Positions 56,170 through 64,000 of a stretch of 64,000 nt of DNA are shown here, piece after piece (position 1 is the first letter of the stretch; each line of letters starts with the position of its first letter). Under the pieces are notes generated by a model, which saw only the letters and a list, made by a program, of their open reading frames with translations, made no database searches and was not told the origin of the DNA. The stretch lies in NCBI RefSeq assembly GCF_003201595.1, contig NZ_QJJS01000010.1:113005-177004 (forward strand), given 5' to 3'. The position numbers and the translations under genes are program-made. This DNA comes from Sphaerotilus hippei (GTDB taxonomy: Bacteria > Pseudomonadota > Gammaproteobacteria > Burkholderiales > Burkholderiaceae_C).

Positions 56170-58917
56170 TCAGCTCTCCTGCTTGCGCAGCATGGCCACG
56201 CTCAGGCCCAGGATCACCGGGTAGGCCAGGGCCAGGGCCAGCAACTCGGGCTGCAGGTCGGCCAGCCCCAACGCCTTGGAGAAGGTGCCTCGCGCGATGG
56301 TGAGGAAGTGCGTGGCCGGGTAGATGTGGCCGATGAAGGCGCCCGCTCCTTCCAGCGAGGTGACCGGGTCGGTGAAGCCCGAGTACTTGATGGCCGGCAG
56401 CATGGTCATCAGCGTGGTGGCGAAGATGGCCGCCGTCTGGCTGCGGAAGAAAGACGAGGTCAACAGCCCCAGGCCGGTGGCCGACAGCACGTACAGGCTG
56501 GCCCCCAGGCACAGCGCCAGGTAGCTGCCCTTGTGCGGCACCTTGAACACCCACACGGCCAGGGCCAGCATCAGCGCAAAGTTGACCATGGCCAGCAGGG
56601 CGTAAGGCAGTTGCTTGCCCAGCAGCAGCTCCAGCCGCGTGGCCGGGGTGACGTAGAAGTTGACGATGGAGCCCAGCTCTTTTTCGCGCACGATGCTCAG
56701 CGAGGTCAGCATCGAGGGGATCATCAGCAGCAGGATGGGGATGACGGCGGGCATCATCGCCACCAAGCTCTGGATGTCGGGGTTGTAGAGAAAGCGCGTC
56801 TGCACATTGAAGCGCACGCTGGCGGTCTGGCCGGCGTACCTCGCTTTCTCGGTGAGCCACCCGGCGTGCAGGGCCTGCACGTAGGACACCACGGTCTCGG
56901 CGCGCTGGGGCATGGCGCCATCCACCCACATGCCCACCTGCACGGGCGCGCCGCGCGCGATGTCGCGTGCAAAGCCGGCGGGCAGCTCCAGGGCCACGCT
57001 CAGCTCGCCGGAGCGCATGCGGCGGTCCAGCTCGGCGTGGTCGCGCACAGGGGTGCGGGCCTTGAAATAGTTCGAGCCGGTGACCGTGGCCACGTAGTCG
57101 CGGCTGAGGGCCGTGTCATCCGCATCCAGCACGGCAAAGGGCAGGTCGCGCACGTCCATGTTGATGCCGTAGCCCATCATGCACATCAGCACCAGGGTGC
57201 CCAGCAGGGCCATGGTGGCCCGGATGGGGTCGCGGGCCAGCTCCAGCGCCTCGCGGATGCTGTAGCTCATCAGTCGGCGCAGGCTGAAGGTGGGTTGCGG
57301 GGCATGGATGGCGTGATTGGGGCTGGCCTGAGTGTGCAGTGGCGCGTTGGCCAGGGCCCGCTCGGCCGTTGCGTCGTCATGCATCACCTCGCGGAGGTGG
57401 GCAATGAAGGCGGCCTCCAGGCCATCCAGGCCACGCTGTGCGGCAATGCCCTGCGGCGTGCCGGTCACCAGCACCTGGCCCGCGTGCATCAGCGAGACGC
57501 GGTCGCAGCGCTCGGCCTCGTTCATGAAGTGGGTCGAAATGAAAATGGTGACGCGGTCCACGCGCGACAGGGTCAGCAGGTGCTGCCAGAAGTGGTCGCG
57601 GGCGATCGGGTCGACGCCGCTGGTGGGCTCGTCGAGGATGAGGATCTCCGGCCGGTGCACCAGGGCCACGGCCAGCGACAGGCGCTGGCGCACGCCCAGC
57701 GGCAGGCCCGTTGGCAGGGCGTCGGCCACGTCGACCAGGTCAAATCGTTCCAGCGCATCGCGCACGGCGTCGGCCAGCTCGCCCTCGTCCATGTCGAAGA
57801 GGCGGCCGTGCATGAACAGGTTCTGGCGCACGCTGAGCTCGCTGTACAGCGAGAAGGACTGCGACATGTAGCCCACCCGGCGTCGCGTGGCCAGGTCGCC
57901 CGCGGCCACCGCATGGCCAAAGAGCTGGGCCTCGCCATGGGTGGGCGCCAGCAGGCCGGTGAGCATCTTCATGGTGGTGCTCTTGCCGCAGCCATTCGAG
58001 CCCAGGAAGCCGAAGATCTCGCCACGCTGGATGGCGAAGCTCACGCGGTTCACGGCCGTGAAGTCGCCAAACTGCATGCTCAGTTCGTGCGCCTGGATGG
58101 CGATCTCGGCCGTGGGCTGAGGCGGCGCCTGCACCCATTGCACGGGCTGGCCACGGTCTGCCAGCGGCAGCAGTTGCACGAAGGCCGCTTCCAGAGCGCG
58201 CGTGCCGGTGCGCGCCAGGATCTCGTCCTGGCGGCCTTCGGCCAGGATGCGGCCGGCGTTCATGGCCACCAGCCAGTCGAAGCGGGCGGCTTCTTCCATG
58301 TAGGCGGTGGCCACCAGCACCGTCATGCCCGGGCGCTGGGCACGGATGCGATCGACCAGCTCCCAGAACTGCACGCGCGACAAAGGGTCGACGCCGGTGG
58401 TGGGCTCGTCGAGCAACAGCAGGTCGGGGTCGTGGATCAGGGCGCAGCACAGGCCCAGTTTCTGCTTCATGCCGCCTGAGAGCTTCTGCGCCGGGCGGTC
58501 GCGGAAGGGCGTGAGGCCGGTGGCCTGCAGCAGCATGTCGATGCGCGCTTGCCGTTCTTCACGCGCCTGGCCAAACAGGCGGGCAAAGAAGGTGATGTTC
58601 TCTTCCACCGACAGCGTGGGGTAGAGGTTCTTGCCCAGGCCCTGCGGCATGTAGGCGATGCGCGGGCACACGGCCTGACGGTGGCCCGCATCGGCCATGC
58701 TGCCGCCCAGCACCTCCACCGTGCCGCTTTGCACGCGGTGCGCGCCCGCGATCAGATCGAACAGGCTGGACTTGCCCACGCCATCGGGCCCGATCAGGGC
58801 CACGGTCCCGCCCAGCGGCAGGCTCAGGGTGATGTCGCTGAGGGACTGGTTGTTGCCCCGACGCAGGCTGACGCCCTGCAGTTGCACGGCCAGCCCGGTG
58901 CCGCCCGCGGTACTCAT
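56170..58917 (-). CDS. rbbA: RbbA-type fused double ATPase and ABC-2 permease
   Basis: A 915-residue fusion with two ATPase domains and a permease. The first domain has Walker [10 protein letters not shown] (43-51), signature LSGGM (146-150) and DEPTTGVDP. The second has GSNGCGKST (307-315), an altered signature [12 protein letters not shown] typical of RbbA, and DEPTSGVDP. From about residue 550 a YhhJ-like permease follows, with a periplasmic domain and helices around [16 protein letters not shown]. coli RbbA is reported to be ribosome-associated; the operon context here points to an efflux or export pump. It overlaps the HlyD gene by four bases (ATGA). Confidence 0.93.
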   Translation of the reverse strand: MSTAGGTGLAVQLQGVSLRRGNNQSLSDITLSLPLGGTVALIGPDGVGKSSLFDLIAGAHRVQSGTVEVLGGSMADAGHRQAVCPRIAYMPQGLGKNLYPTLSVEENITFFARLFGQAREERQARIDMLLQATGLTPFRDRPAQKLSGGMKQKLGLCCALIHDPDLLLLDEPTTGVDPLSRVQFWELVDRIRAQRPGMTVLVATAYMEEAARFDWLVAMNAGRILAEGRQDEILARTGTRALEAAFVQLLPLADRGQPVQWVQAPPQPTAEIAIQAHELSMQFGDFTAVNRVSFAIQRGEIFGFLGSNGCGKSTTMKMLTGLLAPTHGEAQLFGHAVAAGDLATRRRVGYMSQSFSLYSELSVRQNLFMHGRLFDMDEGELADAVRDALERFDLVDVADALPTGLPLGVRQRLSLAVALVHRPEILILDEPTSGVDPIARDHFWQHLLTLSRVDRVTIFISTHFMNEAERCDRVSLMHAGQVLVTGTPQGIAAQRGLDGLEAAFIAHLREVMHDDATAERALANAPLHTQASPNHAIHAPQPTFSLRRLMSYSIREALELARDPIRATMALLGTLVLMCMMGYGINMDVRDLPFAVLDADDTALSRDYVATVTGSNYFKARTPVRDHAELDRRMRSGELSVALELPAGFARDIARGAPVQVGMWVDGAMPQRAETVVSYVQALHAGWLTEKARYAGQTASVRFNVQTRFLYNPDIQSLVAMMPAVIPILLLMIPSMLTSLSIVREKELGSIVNFYVTPATRLELLLGKQLPYALLAMVNFALMLALAVWVFKVPHKGSYLALCLGASLYVLSATGLGLLTSSFFRSQTAAIFATTLMTMLPAIKYSGFTDPVTSLEGAGAFIGHIYPATHFLTIARGTFSKALGLADLQPELLALALAYPVILGLSVAMLRKQES

Positions 58918-59990
58918 GGTTGCAGCAGCTTTTGCAGCCGGGCGGGCCAGGGTGCATCAGGGCTGGGGCGCAGGTAGGCCACGCCGGGCAGGCCGGACTT
59001 GAGCAGGGCGCTGTGCGAGGCCAGCAGCTCCGGCGCAATCTGGGCGCGCACGCGGAACATGAGCTTCTCGCGTTCGCTGGCGGTCTCCACGGTCTTGGGC
59101 GTGAACTGGGCCGCATCCGACACGAAGGAGACCTTGGCGGGCAAGGCCACGTCGGGCTGGGCGTCGAGCACGATGCGCACCTCACTGCCGATGGCCACGC
59201 GGCCTGCGTCCTTCTCCGGCGCAAAGAAGTTCATGTAGACGTCGCCGATGTCGAGCAGGCTCAGCACCTTGCCGCCGGCACCCAGCACCTCACCCTGGCG
59301 CGCCACCAGGTACTGCACGCGGCCGGGGCGGGGCGCGCGCAAGGCGGCATCACCCAGGTCAACCTCGATGCGCGCCAGCGTGGCCCGAGAGGCGTCGATG
59401 GCCGCCAGGGCCGATGCCTGCTGGGCTTGCGCGGCCTCCACTGCCGCCTGGGCCGAGCGTACCTGGGCGCGTGCGGCCAGCAGCGTGGCCTGGGCCGTGG
59501 CCACGCGGGCCTCATCGTCATCCAGGTCCTGTCTGGAGCTGGCGCCTTCTTCCGTGAGCGTGCGGGTGCGGGCCACACGCTTGTGCGCGGCTGCCAGCTC
59601 GGCGTCGCGTTGCTGCACCAGGGCCTTGGCCGCGTCCACGTCGCTGCGGCGCAGCAGCACCTGGCTTTGCGCCGCATCGCGGGTGGCCTGGGCCTGGGCC
59701 AGCGCGGCACTGGATTCGGCGCGGCTGGCCTCCAGGGAGGCGGTGTCCATCCTGGCCAGCACGTCGCCCTGGGCCACGAGGTCGCCCTCCTTGACCTGGA
59801 TATTTTGCAGGCGCCCCGCCGCTTTGGTGGCCACGTCGATGGATGTGGCTTCCATGCGGCCGTTGCCGGAAATCAGCGCCACGGATTGGTCCTGGGCCGT
59901 CCATTGCTGCCAGGCCATGAAGCCACCCACGCCCGCAACCAGCAGGGCAAGCAGCATCCAGGCGTTGTACTTGAGCTTGAGGCGGGTCAC
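58914..59990 (-). CDS. HlyD-family periplasmic adaptor, YhiI-like
   Basis: A 358-residue membrane-fusion protein: an N-terminal anchor helix ([16 protein letters not shown]), a lipoyl/barrel-sandwich half starting [21 protein letters not shown], a long Ala/Gln/Arg coiled-coil hairpin (about residues 85-215), and the second sandwich half with [21 protein letters not shown]. It links the RbbA-type inner-membrane pump to the outer-membrane factor encoded just before it. Both flanking junctions are four-base ATGA overlaps. Confidence 0.94.
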   Translation of the reverse strand: MTRLKLKYNAWMLLALLVAGVGGFMAWQQWTAQDQSVALISGNGRMEATSIDVATKAAGRLQNIQVKEGDLVAQGDVLARMDTASLEASRAESSAALAQAQATRDAAQSQVLLRRSDVDAAKALVQQRDAELAAAHKRVARTRTLTEEGASSRQDLDDDEARVATAQATLLAARAQVRSAQAAVEAAQAQQASALAAIDASRATLARIEVDLGDAALRAPRPGRVQYLVARQGEVLGAGGKVLSLLDIGDVYMNFFAPEKDAGRVAIGSEVRIVLDAQPDVALPAKVSFVSDAAQFTPKTVETASEREKLMFRVRAQIAPELLASHSALLKSGLPGVAYLRPSPDAPWPARLQKLLQP

Positions 59991-61456
59991 GGTGTCGGAC
60001 TTTCGTTGAGTTCGGGGATGGGCGTGAGGGCACCGCCCAAGGCGGCATACAGCGAGACTCCGCTGCCCTGAAGGCTGCGGCGGGTGGTGACCTTGGCTTG
60101 CTCTGCGGCGTACAACTCGCGTTGGGCGTCCAGTACCTCCAGGTAGGGGGCAGAGCCGGCCTGCCAGCGCACCGCGGCCAGCCTGGCGCGCTCCTGCAAG
60201 GCGGCCAGCACATCGAACTGCGTTTGCAGCTGCAGGGCCAGCGAGCGTTGCGCAGACAAGGCATCGGCCACCTCTCTGAACGCGGCCTGCACGGTCTTGT
60301 CGTAGCTGGCCAGGGCCGCGTCCTGCGCGGCGCGCGCCTCGTCGATGCCGGCCTGGTTGCGGCCCGCATCGAACAGCGGCAGGCTGGCACCGGCGCCCAG
60401 GTTCCAGGCGCTGCTGCCGGCGCTGAACAGGCCGCTCAACTGGGTGCTGGCCGTGCCGAAGGCCGCCGTCAGGCTGATGCGGGGAAAGCGCGCGGCACGG
60501 GCCACCGCGATGTTGGCATCGGCCGCGCGCAGGCGGCTTTCTGCGGCGCGCACATCGGGGCGGGCCAGCAACAGGGTCGACGGCAGGTTGGCAGGCAGGC
60601 GGATGTCCAAGGTGTCCAGGTCGGCCGGTCGCAGGAAGTCCTCGTCCTTCACGGCTTCGCCCACCAGCAGGGCCACGTTCAGGCGCCCCTGCTCGCGGCT
60701 GCGCTGCAGCGCCTGCAAGTCCTGTCGCGCCTGGGCCAACAGGCCCTGGGCCTGCACCATGTCCAGCCGCGCGGCGCTGCCCACTTCAAAGCGCCGCCGG
60801 GCGATGCGGGCAGACTGCTCGCGGCTGCTCACCGCCTGCGTCGACAGCTCGATGCGCTCGGTCAACTCGGCGTCCAGCAGCAGCGCTTGCGCCAGCTGGT
60901 TCACCAGGCTGATGGCGAGTGCACGCTGGTTGTCGCCGCTGGCCAGGAAGTTTTGCCACGCCGCTTCGCTCAGGTTGCGCTGGCGCCCCCACAGGTCCAG
61001 CTCCCAGGACGCCGACAGCGGCACCTGGAAGGTGTTGTACGCGACGGGCACGCCGTAGCCAGAGAGGTCTGCAGGGGTGCGGGCACGCACCGCCTGAGGG
61101 TCGGCCGACAAGACGGGCCACAGGCCGGCTTGGGCGCCAGCCCATTGCGCCTGCGCCTGCCGGACAGTGGCCAAGGCCACCCGGCGGTCGCGGTTGTGGG
61201 CCAGCATGCGCTCAACCAGGCGCTGCAGGCGCTCGCCACGCAGGAACTGGCGCCAGTCGGCAACAAGGGGCGGCAGTGCCTGATCGTCCTTCTGCCCCAG
61301 GGCTTCAGCGATGCGGACAGGCACCGGGGATGGCCCCCGTTTGACTTCCGGAGAGAGGGCGCAACTGGCCACCAGGCCACAGCAGGCGAGCAGCATCCCG
61401 GTTCGACTGATGGTCTGGCCGGTTCGGGCAAGAGGGGTTGGGGCGCGCGCCTGCAT
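59987..61456 (-). CDS. Outer-membrane efflux factor, NodT/OprM family
   Basis: A 489-residue lipoprotein-type TolC homologue (lipobox LVASC near residue 32). It has both OEP repeats, with WELDLWGRQRNLSEAAWQNFLAS in the first half and FDAGRNQAGIDEARAAQDAALASYDKTVQAAFREVADAL in the second, and the LARPDVRAAESRLRAADANI motif between. It is the first gene of the six-gene exporter operon. ATG 61456 was chosen; the codon before it is GTG, also usable. A perfect palindrome lies 11 bases upstream. Confidence 0.93.
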   Translation of the reverse strand: MQARAPTPLARTGQTISRTGMLLACCGLVASCALSPEVKRGPSPVPVRIAEALGQKDDQALPPLVADWRQFLRGERLQRLVERMLAHNRDRRVALATVRQAQAQWAGAQAGLWPVLSADPQAVRARTPADLSGYGVPVAYNTFQVPLSASWELDLWGRQRNLSEAAWQNFLASGDNQRALAISLVNQLAQALLLDAELTERIELSTQAVSSREQSARIARRRFEVGSAARLDMVQAQGLLAQARQDLQALQRSREQGRLNVALLVGEAVKDEDFLRPADLDTLDIRLPANLPSTLLLARPDVRAAESRLRAADANIAVARAARFPRISLTAAFGTASTQLSGLFSAGSSAWNLGAGASLPLFDAGRNQAGIDEARAAQDAALASYDKTVQAAFREVADALSAQRSLALQLQTQFDVLAALQERARLAAVRWQAGSAPYLEVLDAQRELYAAEQAKVTTRRSLQGSGVSLYAALGGALTPIPELNESPTP

Positions 61457-61466
61457 CACACATGTT

Positions 61467-61484
61467 GTTCAGTACATACTGAAC
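61467..61484. promoter_or_regulatory. 18-bp perfect palindrome, probable operator of the exporter operon
   Basis: GTTCAGTA-CA-TACTGAAC lies 11 bases before the first gene of the operon and 113 bases after the end of the GbsR/MarR regulator gene. It is AT-rich in a GC-rich context and suits a winged-helix dimer. Binding here would block transcription or ribosome entry. The regulator assignment is inferred from position. Confidence 0.65.
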
Positions 61485-61515
61485 GCATTGTGTCACAAGG
61501 GAAAGCGCGTGGGTG

Positions 61516-61531
61516 TTAAATCCCTTGATTT
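61516..61531 (+). repeat. Direct repeat copy 2, possible island boundary
   Basis: TTAAATCCCTTGATTT matches 15 of 16 bases of the string at 49604-49619, in the same orientation. It lies between the regulator gene and the exporter operon. If both were attachment halves, the element would hold the MFS gene through the outer-membrane factor and would leave the regulator outside. Confidence 0.4.
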
Positions 61532-61596
61532 CGCTCAATCAGTGCGGAGCTTCACACGGCTGATGTCTGGCATCAGGCCCCGTTCACTCGGGCGGC

Positions 61597-62049
61597 TTAC
61601 TCGCCGTCCGTGGCGTCGAGCATGGCCTTGACGTGCTTGGCGGCCATCGCGTTGACGCGGGCCATGTTCTGCAGGCGCTTGTGCACCGCAGGGTCTTGTT
61701 TGCCCAACTCGTCTGCGGTTTCCTGGGCCAGATGGCGCAGGCTTTCAAGTTGGTCCAGTGCCCGCGCGATGCTGCTGCGGTAGGGGTTGGCTGCCAGTTG
61801 GTAGTAGTCCTGGCGCTCGCCTGGGCGGCTGACCAGTTCGATCACCCCACGCTCACGCACCAGGCGCAGGTTGGTGGAGATGCTGCCCCGGCTCACCTGC
61901 AGCCGCTCGGCGATTTCGCTGAAGCTGAACGGCCCGCCCATCAGCAGGAACAGCCCGATGATCCGGCCAGCGATGCGCGGCAGGCCATCGGCCTCCATCT
62001 GGACCGCGGCCCGCTCGATGAACCGATCGTGGACGTCTTGCGCTTTCAT
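61597..62049 (-). CDS. GbsR/MarR-family transcriptional regulator
   Basis: A 150-residue winged-helix regulator. RFIERAAVQMEADGLPRIAGRIIGLFLL and SEIAERLQVSRGSISTNLRLVRERGVIE are the GbsR-type signature (recognition helix SRGSISTNLRLV), followed by RPGERQDYYQL and a C-terminal dimerisation helix. GbsR-like proteins respond to small molecules such as choline or to drugs. Gene order and strand place it directly upstream of the exporter operon, which it probably represses through the palindrome at 61467. Confidence 0.9.
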   Translation of the reverse strand: MKAQDVHDRFIERAAVQMEADGLPRIAGRIIGLFLLMGGPFSFSEIAERLQVSRGSISTNLRLVRERGVIELVSRPGERQDYYQLAANPYRSSIARALDQLESLRHLAQETADELGKQDPAVHKRLQNMARVNAMAAKHVKAMLDATDGE

Positions 62050-62213
62050 GGCCGGAGTTTACCTTTGGGCCTTCAAGGCAAGCCTGCCGGCCAGGCATTT
62101 CTGCTCGGGCGGGATTGCATGTTTGTCTCCTGAGCAGGCGTCGTTGTTGTTGCGGTCGGGATGCCGCCGTGCGCCACCTCCAAGGCGCGGCACACGGCGG
62201 CAGGCTCAGGCGG

Positions 62214-63894
62214 TCAGTAGCTGAGACCGAAGCCGAAAGGGAACAGCGGCGCGGCGCTGTCGAAGGGCACGTCCGGAAGCTGAGCGGTGACGGCGGTCAT
62301 CGACGAGGGCAGTTCGAAGGGTAGCTTGCCCTCGGGCTTGACCTTGCCGGTCAGTACGTCCAATACCGCATCGTCGGTGGTGCCAAACTCGGCCAGCACC
62401 ACCCGGGCAAGCGACATCACGTTGGTGAGGATGGCCGGTCGCTCCATGTGGACATTGACGATCACGGGCACGCCTGCAGCTTGGGCCGCCTTGATGGCGG
62501 CGTAGTCGCCGAGCGGATCGTTGCCATCCTCGAAGGTCAGATTGCCTTCGTGGAACAGGCCGTAGAGGATCGACGACGGGAAGGGCATCTGATACGGCGA
62601 TGACACGCGCAGGATGGCCACGTCTGCCTCTGATGGCGTCGACACCACCGTGAAGCCGCGTGCGGTGACCACGGCGGCGTCCATCTTCATGCTGCCTCCC
62701 AGGTATACCTTCTTGACCGTGCTGGCCAGGGGCAGCAGCTTGTCGGTGTTCTGCAGCAGAACATGAGAGCGACTCTGAACCATGTTGGCCTGCGCCTGGT
62801 GGTCGCCTGTCGCAAACAGTGCCTTGGCTGCTGCCACATCGACATACGGGTTCTCGAACAGGCCCTGCTGGAACTTCTGGATCAGTATGCGCTTGACCGC
62901 ATCGTTCACGCGGGCCTCGGTCACCAGGCCCGTGGTGACGGCATCGATGAGGGTCTGTCGATCAGAGGTCTGCACGCCGCCGAACTGGTCCACCCCGGCA
63001 TTCACCGACTTGGCGATCTTCTGGACCGGCGTCAGCGATTCCACGCCGAAATCGGTGCCGTGGTGGCTGGAGTAGGCGAGGTTCCCGTAGGGCACGTAGG
63101 CGCCCGACGCGGGCAGCGGTACGCCGTTCTTGCACAGGTCATCGCAGTAGCGCAGGATGCCCCAGTCGCTCACGACCACGCCCTTGAAGTTGTGCTTGCC
63201 ACGAAGCAGGTCGGTGAGCAGGGGCTTGTTGTAGGCGGCGGCCACTTCCTCCAGCGTAACGCCTTCCGCAGTGACGGTGCCGTAGGGCATCGAGTAGGTC
63301 GGCATGATGCCGCCAGCCCCTGCGGCAATGGCGCCGTCGTAGACGGCCAGATGCTTGTCCAGCATGCCGCCCGGGAAGGTCATGTAGCGGCCATAGTAGT
63401 TGTGACTGTCCAGGCCGTCTTTCTGTGCGCCGTAGCCGCCCCAATGCTTGACCACGGTGATCACGCTGTTGGTGTTGATGCCTGTGTTGCCGGCCTGAAA
63501 GCCTTCCACATAAGCTTGCGTCAGCGCACTGACCGTGGCGAAGTCCTCGCCGAACGTGTCGGCGATGCGTGTCCAGCGCGGCTCGGTGGACACGTCAGCC
63601 TGGGGTGACAGGCCGGTCGTGATGCCAACGGCCCGGTACTCCTGGCGAACCAGCTCGGCGTAACGCCTAGTCACCGCCGGATCACGCAGTGCGGCCAAGC
63701 CGATGTTCTGTGGCCACTTCGAGAAGCTGCCCGCCGCGACACCCTGTCCTGCCACTGAGGCAAAGGAGTTGCGCGGGTCTGTGCTGATCGAGATGGGAAT
63801 GCCCAGTCGAGAGGCTTCTCCCATGGCCTGCAGGTCGTTGTGCGCAGTAGCGATTACGTCGGCGTCGGCATCCATGCGCGTGATGAAGGTGTTG
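62214..63894 (-). pseudogene. Glycoside hydrolase family 3 protein, N-terminus removed by IS
   Basis: About 560 codons of a GH3 beta-glucosidase-like enzyme: VITVVKHWGGYGAQKDG resembles the substrate-binding KHF motif, the nucleophile lies in GVVVSDWGILRYCDDL, and the C-terminal alpha/beta sandwich has VLLQNTDKLLPLAS and PVIVNVHMERPAIL. It ends FPFGFGLSY, the family's normal end. The beginning is lost: at 63894/63895 the sequence turns into an IS3-family end, which supplies an in-frame ATG (63914-63912) and six codons. The remainder could be made but lacks the first barrel strands and a signal peptide. Confidence 0.85.
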
Positions 63895-64000
63895 TGAACC
63901 GCCCCGGGTTTCATGGAGGCCAGTTGGTTTAAGTCAGGCCGCGACAGCGACCTGCTCGGCGAGATGCCAGTAGTAGTTTGCCTCAGCCTCGGCGGGCGGG
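63895..64000 (-). mobile_element. IS3-family insertion sequence, end within window
   Basis: Starts with TGAACCGCCCCGGGTTTCAT, the same end type as the element at 30332 (roughly 80% alike over 100 bases by eye). It interrupts the GH3 gene and runs out of the window. Confidence 0.85.
63934..64000 (-). CDS. IS3-family transposase, C-terminal end (partial)
   Basis: The last 21 codons are visible, reading PPAEAEANYYWHL and ending VAVAA before the stop at 63936-63934. They match the end of the transposase fragment at 30371 with a few substitutions. The rest lies beyond the window, so it cannot be said whether this copy is intact. Confidence 0.8.
   Translation of the reverse strand, partial: PPAEAEANYYWHLAEQVAVAA

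Overview
The window is about 64 kb of very GC-rich chromosome from a betaproteobacterium of the order Burkholderiales. This is inferred from gene content and order: arginine-type EF-P with EarP, the HU / tRNA-Val / PpiD / tRNA-His block, surE-pcm-nlpD-rlmD, map-glnD, and smpB facing ratA-rnfH. The sequence most resembles the Leptothrix/Sphaerotilus/Ideonella-type lineages, but genus cannot be fixed by eye.

Region 1 (1-29.5 kb) is housekeeping. It starts with the end of a TonB-dependent receptor, then efp and its rhamnosyltransferase earP, uvrC, a lipoprotein, pgsA, HU, tRNA-Val, ppiD, tRNA-His and a LuxR-type response regulator. It continues with surE-pcm-nlpD (no rpoS follows), rlmD, map-glnD, an FAD oxidoreductase, purL, a TetR regulator, an RluF-like pseudouridine synthase, uppP, trmB and dacB, and ends at tRNA-Gly(CCC).

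Region 2 (29.5-30.9 kb) is a scar of past insertions at tRNA-Gly: a P4-type integrase fragment, a DUF1566 gene cut by an IS3-family end, and the decayed remainder of that IS.

Region 3 (30.9-49.6 kb) is again mostly core: an acyltransferase, ETF-ubiquinone oxidoreductase facing an SDR across a long palindrome, yceH, a thioesterase, rmuC, mnmC, rimO, a cystathionine beta-lyase-like enzyme, a proline iminopeptidase, smpB, ratA-rnfH, a DUF4124 protein, and a guaB-MFS-guaA cluster.

Region 4 (49.6-64 kb), after the 3' end of guaA, looks accessory. It has an MFS exporter facing an amidohydrolase-fold protein that has lost metal ligands, a relic of an outer-membrane efflux gene, and then a tightly packed leftward operon. 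The operon order is outer-membrane factor, HlyD adaptor, RbbA-type double-ATPase/permease, YhhJ-type permease, patatin-like lipoprotein and MipA/OmpV protein. A GbsR/MarR regulator lies just upstream, with a perfect palindrome in front of the operon. A related 16-bp AT-rich string occurs near guaA and again upstream of the operon. The window ends in a glycoside hydrolase family 3 gene truncated by a second IS3-family end.

A recurring promoter layout is visible: an ACAAT- or GATAAT-like -10 box ending 6-8 bases before the start codon (earP, uvrC, pgsA, surE, map, rmuC, rimO, the beta-lyase gene). It suggests many leaderless or nearly leaderless mRNAs. The best candidate for an undescribed system is the exporter-patatin-MipA operon with its GbsR regulator.
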